From contig NZ_JBGCCU010000001.1 of the NCBI RefSeq assembly GCF_041261445.1, positions 1 to 64,000 on the forward strand: DNA of 64,000 bases. The letters are read 5' to 3'. The notes under the pieces were generated by a model. It had not been told where the DNA came from. It did not search any database and worked only from the letters and a program-made list of their open reading frames with translations. Both the position numbers and the translations under genes were made by a program. Shown in pieces: positions 32,914-39,395 of this stretch; positions within the stretch are counted from its first letter, which is position 1; each line of letters opens with the position of its first letter. The stretch is from Catenulispora sp. EB89 (GTDB lineage Bacteria; Actinomycetota; Actinomycetes; Streptomycetales; Catenulisporaceae).

Positions 32914-33546
32914 TCACCGCCCCCAAGCCGCGGCGAGCGCCCCGCTGCTCGTCACCACGGCCAGCACCGCGAGCGTGTTCTCGATCATCGCCTCGGCGTA
33001 CGCCGCCGGCACGCCGGCCACCGCGTCGCGCGGCAGTACGACGTCGAAGCCGGCGTTCACCGCGTCCATCACCAGGTTCGTGATGGCGACGTTCACCGAC
33101 AGGCCGACCGGGATCAGGGTTCTGGCTCCGAGGTTGCGCAGGACCGCGGCGAGGCCGGAGTCGTACATCGGGCCCAGGCCGTGGTAGCGGGGCAGTTCGA
33201 TGTCGGTGTCCAGCAGGCCGATCTCGTCGATCACCGCTGCCGCCTTCGAGCCCGGCAGGAGGTCCTCGACGTCGTCGCGGCGGGCGGACTTCAGTGCTGC
33301 GGCGAACAGGCGGGCGTTGGTGTTCGCGCCTCGGGTGTCGGGGCGGCGGTAGACCGTGGCGTGGATGACCGGGACGCCGGCCGCGCGGGCCGCGTCCACC
33401 ACCCGGACCATGGCCGGGACGTGGGGGCGCGCGGCGGCGGCGAGGTCCGGGAACAGGGCCGCCGGGCCCAGGACGCCGTTCTGCACCTCGGAGGTGACCA
33501 CGGCGCAGCGGGACGGCTCCAGCATCGCTTTCAGATCGACCGGCAT
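32914..33546 (-). CDS. Isochorismatase-like protein lacking the catalytic cysteine
   Basis: This protein is 210 residues from the ATG of MPVDLKAML. The cysteine-hydrolase fold is recognisable (RCAVVTSEVQNGVLG; VVDAARAAGVPVIHATV; NAGFDVVLPRDAVAGVP). The usual nucleophile segment G-x-x-x-x-x-C-V is here GLSVNVAITN, with Ala where Cys is expected, and the usual catalytic Asp-x-Gln is Glu-Val-Gln. An amidase mechanism of the classic type is therefore unlikely. Similar Cys-less members occur in actinomycetes. It shares a regulon operator with the divergent acyl-CoA dehydrogenase operon. Confidence 0.82.
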   Translation of the reverse strand: MPVDLKAMLEPSRCAVVTSEVQNGVLGPAALFPDLAAAARPHVPAMVRVVDAARAAGVPVIHATVYRRPDTRGANTNARLFAAALKSARRDDVEDLLPGSKAAAVIDEIGLLDTDIELPRYHGLGPMYDSGLAAVLRNLGARTLIPVGLSVNVAITNLVMDAVNAGFDVVLPRDAVAGVPAAYAEAMIENTLAVLAVVTSSGALAAAWGR

Positions 33547-33621
33547 GCCGGGCACGGTAGCTGACGCGGCATCAGAAGGGGAGCGGGTCTTGTCGCCTGC
33601 GATCTCTGGCAATACGCTCAC

Positions 33622-33636
33622 CTGACGGGCCGTCAG
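33622..33636. promoter_or_regulatory. Regulon operator 3 (CTGACG-GGC-CGTCAG)
   Basis: This perfect 6-3-6 palindrome lies between the divergent isochorismatase-like gene (76 nt) and the acyl-CoA dehydrogenase gene (61 nt). Confidence 0.78.
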
Positions 33637-33696
33637 ATTTGCTCGCCCCGCTGTTCGCCTCCAGATCCAGATCTCGGATATCGCCAGGAGCCCGCC

Positions 33697-34923
33697 GTGC
33701 AACTGCGTGACACCCCGGACCAACTGCGGTTCCGCGAAGACCTGCGCGCCTGGCTCCGTACCGTCCTGCCGACCCTGGACCCGCAGCCCTCCCAGGACGA
33801 CTGGCAGGCCCGCCGCACCTACGACTCGCACTGGCAGGCCCTGCTCCACCAAGCCGGCTACGCCGGCCTGAACTGGCCCGCCGAGTACGGCGGCCGCGGC
33901 GCGACCCCGACCGAGCACCTGATCTTCCTGGAGGAGTCCGAGCTGGCCGGCGCCCCGTACGTCGGCGTCAACTTCGTCGGCCTGCTGCACGCCGGCCCCA
34001 CGCTCATCGCCGAGGCCGCTCCGGAGCAGCGCGAGCGCCACATCCCGGCGATCCTGCGCGGCGACGAGATCTGGTGCCAGGGCTTCTCCGAGCCGGACGC
34101 CGGGTCGGACCTGGCCGCGCTGCGGACGCGCGCGGTGCGCGACGGCGACCACTACGTCGTCGACGGCCGCAAGATCTGGACCTCGCACGCCGAGGTCGCA
34201 GACTTCTGCGAACTGCTGGTGCGCACCGGTCCGGCGGACGGCCCGAAGCACCAGGGCATCACCTGGCTGATCATGCCGATGGACGCCCCCGGCGTCACGC
34301 TGCGCCCGCTGATGACCGCCGGCGGCTCGACCGAGTTCTCCGAGATGATCCTGGAGGACGTGCGGATCCCGGTGGCGAACCGGGTCGGCGCCGAGGGCGA
34401 CGGCTGGCGGATCGCGATGGTGACGTTCGCCTTCGAGCGCGGCACCGGGTTCGTCGCCGAGGTGGTGTGGGCGCGCCGGCGGCTGGCCGAGATCGCCGCG
34501 CTGGCCCGGGAGAACACCGCCTGGGAGGACTCCGAGACCCGCCGCCGCATCGCCCGGCTGGCGGCCGAGTTCGACGCCTTGTGGGCGCTGGTGAAGCGGA
34601 ACGTCTCAGAGGCGGAACATTCCGCGGCCGGCATCCCGGGCCCCGGTTCCTCAGTTTTCAAGTTGAGGTTTTCCGAGGCCCGACAACACCTTGACGATCT
34701 CCACGCCGATGTCCGCGGCCGGGACGCACTGGCGTTCGACGACGACCTGTGCACCTACGACGGCGAGCCGGGCTACGAACGTCTCAGATCCCTGGCATAC
34801 ACGATCGCCGCCGGGACTTCGCAGGTCCAGCGCAACATCATCGGCGAGCGGATCCTGGGCCTGCCCAAGGAGCCCTCGGCAACGGCACCGGCGGCCGGGG
34901 CCGCGAAAGGCGGCGCGCGCTAA
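33697..34923 (+). CDS. Acyl-CoA dehydrogenase, large subunit type
   Basis: This protein is 408 residues from GTG with AGGAG upstream. ACAD domains are in order: an N-terminal helical part (ALLHQAGYAGLNWPAEYGGRG), a middle beta part with WCQGFSEPDAGSDLAALRTRA, and a C-terminal helical part ending YTIAAGTSQVQRNIIGERILGLPKE. It removes two hydrogens alpha-beta to the CoA thioester using FAD. The stop overlaps the next ACAD start (TAATG), so the two are made together and probably form a heteromer as in steroid-type FadE pairs. Controlled from operator 3. Confidence 0.92.
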   Translation: MQLRDTPDQLRFREDLRAWLRTVLPTLDPQPSQDDWQARRTYDSHWQALLHQAGYAGLNWPAEYGGRGATPTEHLIFLEESELAGAPYVGVNFVGLLHAGPTLIAEAAPEQRERHIPAILRGDEIWCQGFSEPDAGSDLAALRTRAVRDGDHYVVDGRKIWTSHAEVADFCELLVRTGPADGPKHQGITWLIMPMDAPGVTLRPLMTAGGSTEFSEMILEDVRIPVANRVGAEGDGWRIAMVTFAFERGTGFVAEVVWARRRLAEIAALARENTAWEDSETRRRIARLAAEFDALWALVKRNVSEAEHSAAGIPGPGSSVFKLRFSEARQHLDDLHADVRGRDALAFDDDLCTYDGEPGYERLRSLAYTIAAGTSQVQRNIIGERILGLPKEPSATAPAAGAAKGGAR

Positions 34924-35969
34924 TGGACTTCCGGCCGACCCAGGACCAGCGGGCACTCGCCGGCGCGGTACGCGACGTGCTGGCCAAGCATCCCGCGCCG
35001 GGCACGCCGGGCCGGGAGGCGGAAAAGGGGCCCGATCCCGGCATCGGCGGCGTGGACGTCGCCCTGTGGCGCGACCTCGCCGAGCTCGGCATCTTCGGCG
35101 TCCGGGTGGCGGAGGCGGACGGCGGCCTGGGCCTGGGCCACCCCGAATCAGTGCACGTCTTCGAAGAGCTGGGCCGCGCGCTGGCGACCGGCCCGTTCAC
35201 CGCGACCGCGCTGGCCGCGGCGCTGCTGCCGGAGTACGCCGGCGGCCGGCACCGCGTCGGGCTCGGCGACCTGACCTGCGGCAATCAGCAGACACAGATC
35301 CTGGAGCACCTGGACGCCCTGGACGCGCTGCTGGTCATCGAGATCGTCGACGGCGAGACCCCCGGGGTCGCCGGGCACAGCCAGGTCCTGCGCGTGGAGC
35401 CGATCGAGCTGCGCGCCGATCCGGTCCCGCACCCCGTGGATCCCCGCGTCCCGCTGCACCGGCTGCGCCAGAAGCCGCTGCGCGGCGAGATCGTCGGCGA
35501 CGCCGGCACCGCCGACGCGCTGCTGCGCGAGGGCGCGCTGCTCACCGCCGCCTACCAGGTGGGCATCGCCGCGGTGCTGACCGAACGCGCCGTCGCCTAC
35601 GCCAAGCAACGCACGCAGTTCGGCCGTGCCATCGGCTCGTTCCAGGCGGTCAAGCACCTGTGCGCGGACATGTTCGCGCGCGCCGAGCTGGCCCGCGCCG
35701 CCGTACACTCGGCCGCGGTACTGCTCTGCGACGAGGCGGCCGGCCACGACGGCGCCGACCTGCCGACCGCCGCGGCCGCGGTGTCCACGGCCAAGCTGCT
35801 CGCCGACGAGGCGGCGGTGGCGAATGCGAGGTCTGCGATCCAGGTGCACGGCGGCATGGGCTGCACGTGGGAGATGGGTCTGCACTTCTTCCTCAAGCGG
35901 GCCTGGGCGCTGTCCCTGGCGTACGGCCGCGCCGCGGACCACGCGGACCTGATTTCCGAATCCCTGTAA
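34923..35969 (+). CDS. Acyl-CoA dehydrogenase, small partner subunit
   Basis: This protein is 348 residues. Its start overlaps the previous stop by one base. It keeps RTQFGRAIGSFQAVKHLCADMF and AIQVHGGMGCTWEMGLHFFLKRA, which contribute FAD contacts in ACADs, but the middle domain is short and poorly conserved (residues about 110-190) compared with canonical 380-400-residue enzymes. Heteromeric ACADs of the cholesterol pathway pair a full-length catalytic subunit with such a reduced partner. I infer an alpha2beta2 complex with the preceding protein. Confidence 0.88.
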   Translation: MDFRPTQDQRALAGAVRDVLAKHPAPGTPGREAEKGPDPGIGGVDVALWRDLAELGIFGVRVAEADGGLGLGHPESVHVFEELGRALATGPFTATALAAALLPEYAGGRHRVGLGDLTCGNQQTQILEHLDALDALLVIEIVDGETPGVAGHSQVLRVEPIELRADPVPHPVDPRVPLHRLRQKPLRGEIVGDAGTADALLREGALLTAAYQVGIAAVLTERAVAYAKQRTQFGRAIGSFQAVKHLCADMFARAELARAAVHSAAVLLCDEAAGHDGADLPTAAAAVSTAKLLADEAAVANARSAIQVHGGMGCTWEMGLHFFLKRAWALSLAYGRAADHADLISESL

Positions 35970-36069
35970 GGGAAATCCCGCGCCGGACACGCGTCGCGGC
36001 GCGCCGCCGCACGCCTGCGACAAGCACCGGTCATCACCCCCACACTCAGGCGTTGATTGATGGCGAATA

Positions 36070-36098
36070 TTGACACTCTGGGACGCGGCGCCTATACA
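36070..36098 (+). promoter_or_regulatory. Strong promoter TTGACA-N17-TATACA
   Basis: The -35 TTGACA (36070-36075) is perfect and the -10 TATACA (36093-36098) near-perfect, with an exact 17-bp spacer. It reads toward the TadZ-TadA-LysM/BTAD genes, whose first start codon is at 36541. Confidence 0.75.
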
Positions 36099-36127
36099 GG
36101 GTTCTCTGGCGCAATCACAGAGAACCC
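36099..36127 (+). promoter_or_regulatory. Inverted repeat at the transcription start
   Basis: GGGTTCTCTG (36099-36108) and CAGAGAACCC (36118-36127) are perfect 10-bp arms around 9 nt. It begins right after the -10, so it is either an operator or a 5' hairpin of the message. Confidence 0.65.
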
Positions 36128-36280
36128 CCAGCTCAGCACCTCACCGGCGGTCCGACGGACCGCGGATCGGAGCAGGTGAGACCCTGCTCGCCCGGCGCGA
36201 CAGGGCCCTGCGACACCGGTGGCGAACCCCGACCAATCCACAGGACTACATCGGTCGCGACTGGTTACAACTGAATCAGA

Positions 36281-36304
36281 GTTCTCATTGGTTTCAGCGA
36301 GAAC
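36281..36304 (+). promoter_or_regulatory. Second GTTCTC...GAGAAC inverted repeat in the leader
   Basis: GTTCTC (36281-36286) and GAGAAC (36299-36304) are spaced by 12 nt; the repeat at the promoter has the same half-sites spaced by 13. The shared half-sites suggest one DNA-binding protein using both. Confidence 0.45.
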
Positions 36305-36540
36305 CCGACAGCGCCGAAACGATCAGAACAAGTCCGCGCAATGCCACACAGCACCACCGCGCTACCGAACAACCGGGAAAGAGCTCAGCCGATGTGTACC
36401 GCACCCGCCCCACCGCCCGCCGGCGGCGGCGTCAGCCCGAGCGCGCCGTCCGTCCCGCCGACGGCGGCCGCAGCGGCGGACCGCCGCCCGGTCCGACGTC
36501 CGGTCCGACGACCGCGGGGACCCGCGACCCCGGGTGTGCC

Positions 36541-37389
36541 ATGGCGATGATCTGCCTGGTGTCGGCCAAGAACTCGCCCGGAGTGACCACCACCGCGGTG
36601 GCGCTGGCCGAGGCGTGGCCGCGTCCGGTGCTGCTGGCCGAATGCGACCCGCGGTACGGCGACATCGTGGCCGGCTACCAGCAGGGCGGCGGGGACGTGG
36701 CCAAGGGGCTGCTCGGACTGGCCGCGATCCACCAGCACACCGACATCCGGCAGGAGATCTTCCGCTACGTCCAGCCGCTGAGCCCGAGCTCCCCGGCCCG
36801 GTTCCTGGCCGGAGTCCAGGTGCCGGCGCAGGCCGCGGCCGTGTCAGTGCTCTGGGAGCCGCTGTCCCGGGTGCTGCCCGCGCTGGTCGTGAAGCGGCGC
36901 ACGGTGGACGTGCTCGTGGACTGCGGGCCGCTGCACGCCGCGCACGCGCCGCTGCCCCTGATCCAGCACGCCGACCTGGTGCTGATGGTGACCGGCGACC
37001 ACCTGGAGCAGATCCGCGCGGCGCACGACGCGGTCGGGACGATCGCCGAGCGGCTGGCCGCCGCCCGGCCGCACGCCGACCCGCGCTGGTGCCTGGCCGG
37101 CGTGGTGATCCCGCCCGGCGCGCGGCGCCACAACGAGCGCGCGGCGATCGAGCAGGCGCTGGAGATCGACGTGATCGCCGAGGTCCGGCACGACCTGAAA
37201 GTCGGCGCGGAGCTGCTGGGCCGCCGGAACCTCCCGAACGGTTATTCACGCTCGGGATACATGAGGGACATCCGGGAGTTGCAAGCTGCTATCGACCGCC
37301 AGTTGAACCGCCCGGCTCCGCCGGCGCGCACCGTCGCCTCGAACCGCCGGCTGACGGTGGTACCCGGGGAGGCCGCCCATGCCGGGTGA
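36541..37389 (+). CDS. TadZ/CpaE-like ATPase with degenerate P-loop
   Basis: This protein is 282 residues from the ATG of MAMICLVSAK; a later ATG (36547) is possible and no strong ribosome site decides. It has the ParA/MinD fold: a deviant Walker A as KNSPGVTTTAVAL (residues about 10-22, lacking the second lysine), LLAECDPRYGDIVAG, and DVLVDCGPL as Walker B. TadZ proteins place Tad/Flp pilus machinery at the cell pole. The gene overlaps the TadA/CpaF gene by 11 nt. Actinobacterial TadZ-like proteins often show this SPGVTTT loop, so nucleotide turnover is doubtful. Confidence 0.85.
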   Translation: MAMICLVSAKNSPGVTTTAVALAEAWPRPVLLAECDPRYGDIVAGYQQGGGDVAKGLLGLAAIHQHTDIRQEIFRYVQPLSPSSPARFLAGVQVPAQAAAVSVLWEPLSRVLPALVVKRRTVDVLVDCGPLHAAHAPLPLIQHADLVLMVTGDHLEQIRAAHDAVGTIAERLAAARPHADPRWCLAGVVIPPGARRHNERAAIEQALEIDVIAEVRHDLKVGAELLGRRNLPNGYSRSGYMRDIRELQAAIDRQLNRPAPPARTVASNRRLTVVPGEAAHAG

Positions 37390-39394
37390 CAAGTTCGACC
37401 CGAGACACGCGCAGGGCGGCGGGCCGGGCCGGTCGCGCGGCAGCGGCCGCAGCGACCAGGTCTCGGAGCTGCGCGACGCGATCGCCTTCCTGAACCGGGA
37501 GAGCGTCGCGCTCCCGGATCCCGGGACCCCGCCGTGGGAGGACCACCCGCAGGCCGATCCGTCGCGCCCCACCACCGGTGGACAGAAGCCGCCGCTGGCA
37601 CCGGTCCGCGAACTCGGGCCGGCGCAGGGCCGACCTGCCGCCCACGCCCTGCCTCCCGCGCCGCCCCCGCTTGTGGAGAACGCCTTGCACTTCCAAGGAG
37701 CGCAGAGCGCCAACCGCCGCCAGCTCCCGCCGCCGCCGTCGTCCCAGCCGCTGCCCCAGTCCTTGTCCCAGCCCCCGGCGCCGGCCCCGGCCCCGCCCCT
37801 GGACGAAGGCACGAACCGCTCGCGCCACGAGCTCGCGCTCCGCTTCGGCGGCGGCTCGGAGTACCCGCCGGATCCCAAGCCCGCGCAGGGGATCCACGCC
37901 TTCTCGGCGGTCGACTGGCCCGGCGTCGACGTCATCCGCAAGCAGGTGCGCGAACGGATCACCGAGCAGTTCCCGCGCCCCGACTCCGGCACCGACGAGC
38001 AGCGCCGAGCCTTCGGCATGGCGGTCATCGAGGAGGCGGTGAACTCCTGGTCGGCCCGGGCCGCGGCGCGCGGGCAGGCGGTCGACGACGCGCGCCAGGA
38101 CGCGATGCGCCGGGCCGCGGGCGCCTGCGTCTTCGGCATGGGCGGCCTGGCCCCGATGCTGGACCACCCCGACGTGGAGACCATCGAATACCGGGGCTGC
38201 GACGACGGCCACGTCGTCTACACGGACGGCCGGGTGGAGAAGGCGCCGCGGATCGCCTCGTCGGACGAGTCGCTGCTGGCCGACATGCGGACCTGGGCCG
38301 CCCGGCGGCACCGGATCCTGACCCCGGCCGAGCCGCTGCTCGACCTGACCGTGGACGGCGGCGCGCGGCTGACCGCGACCATCGGCGTGTCCCGGCGGCC
38401 GACGCTGGTCGTGCGCCGGCACCGGGTCGTGAAGGTGACGCTGGACGACCTGGTGGTGCGCGGCATGGTGTCGCCGGCGATCGCGGCGTTCCTGCGCAGC
38501 GCGGTGCTGGCCGGGCAGACGATCGTGGTCACCGGGCCGCTCGACGCCGGCAAGACGACGCTGCTGCGCGCGCTGGCCGCGGAGATCCCGGTGATGGAGC
38601 GGTACGCGACGGTCGAGGCGGAGTTCGAACTCAACCTGGACGAGATCGGCCGGCATCCGCGGATGGTGGCGTACCAGTCGTGGCCGGGGACCGCCGAGCG
38701 CGGCCCGGACGGCCGCCGGATCGGCGAGGTCACGCTGTCCGACGTCATCGAGGTGGCGCTGCGGATGAACGTGGCGCGACTGGTCGTCGGCGAGGTGCGC
38801 GGGCCGGAGGCGGCCACGCTGCTGGAGGCGGTGTCGACCGGCGGCCGGGCGGCGCTGTGCGCGATCCACTCCGGGTCCACGCGGGAGGCGTTCAACAAGT
38901 TCGTCATGCTGTGCATGCGGACCACGATGAACCGGGACTCGGCGGTCCAGCTGGCCGCCGAGACCCTGCACTACATCGTCGACATCCGGATGGACACCGA
39001 GCCCGCGACCGACATGCGGGAGCCGCGCGCCACCGCGCGCTACGTGGACCGGGTGGTCGAGGTCAACGGGCTCGGCGAGCGGCTGGCGCCGGTCGTCACC
39101 GAGATCTTCGCCCCGGGGCCGGACGGCCGGGCGGTGTTCGCGCAGCGGCCGGAGCGGCTGGCGACGTTGCAGCGCGCGGGGTTCGACCCCAAGTGGTTCC
39201 TCTACGGGAACGACCAGTGGTACGTCGCCCCGACGCCGGCCGCGCAGAACGTGTCGCGGCCCGCGCCGCACCAGCAGCGCGAGGGCGGTCGTGGCTTCCA
39301 GAACATGACGCCGGTGCCGAAGCCGTCCCTCACCGAACAGGACGTCTTCGACCGGCAGTACCTGCACGAGCGGCGGCGGCTGGACCAGGAGTGA
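37379..39394 (+). CDS. TadA/CpaF-type secretion ATPase
   Basis: This protein is 671 residues. The first 170 or so are Pro/Gln-rich and disordered. The type II/IV secretion ATPase core follows: the N-terminal domain (IRKQVRERITEQF...), Walker A GPLDAGKTTLL (about 385-395), an Asp box (EFELNLDEIGRHPRM), Walker B LVVGEVRGPEA, and the histidine motif CAIHSGS. It powers assembly of Flp pili or pseudopili. The usual TadB/TadC membrane proteins and TadE/F pilins that should follow are absent; instead a LysM-BTAD gene starts one base after its stop. Confidence 0.92.
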   Translation: MPGDKFDPRHAQGGGPGRSRGSGRSDQVSELRDAIAFLNRESVALPDPGTPPWEDHPQADPSRPTTGGQKPPLAPVRELGPAQGRPAAHALPPAPPPLVENALHFQGAQSANRRQLPPPPSSQPLPQSLSQPPAPAPAPPLDEGTNRSRHELALRFGGGSEYPPDPKPAQGIHAFSAVDWPGVDVIRKQVRERITEQFPRPDSGTDEQRRAFGMAVIEEAVNSWSARAAARGQAVDDARQDAMRRAAGACVFGMGGLAPMLDHPDVETIEYRGCDDGHVVYTDGRVEKAPRIASSDESLLADMRTWAARRHRILTPAEPLLDLTVDGGARLTATIGVSRRPTLVVRRHRVVKVTLDDLVVRGMVSPAIAAFLRSAVLAGQTIVVTGPLDAGKTTLLRALAAEIPVMERYATVEAEFELNLDEIGRHPRMVAYQSWPGTAERGPDGRRIGEVTLSDVIEVALRMNVARLVVGEVRGPEAATLLEAVSTGGRAALCAIHSGSTREAFNKFVMLCMRTTMNRDSAVQLAAETLHYIVDIRMDTEPATDMREPRATARYVDRVVEVNGLGERLAPVVTEIFAPGPDGRAVFAQRPERLATLQRAGFDPKWFLYGNDQWYVAPTPAAQNVSRPAPHQQREGGRGFQNMTPVPKPSLTEQDVFDRQYLHERRRLDQE

Positions 39395-39395
39395 C

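Larger units (their letters stand above)
35970..36540 (+). other. Long leader/promoter region of the Tad module (no gene)
   Basis: About 570 bases have no believable gene. They contain a consensus sigma-70 promoter, a perfect 10-bp inverted repeat at the expected transcription start, a second inverted repeat with the same half-sites 180 bp on, and a GC-poorer stretch at about 36235-36345. The predicted 5' untranslated region is about 430 nt. Confidence 0.7.

Noticed and set aside
33697-35969. Frameshifted single acyl-CoA dehydrogenase
   Set aside because: Both frames contain a complete C-terminal ACAD region and are joined by a normal TAATG overlap, so they are two genes.
36070-36540. Extended N-terminus (about 157 residues) for the TadZ-like protein
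   Set aside because: It would start inside a consensus promoter and its composition is that of untranslated leader.
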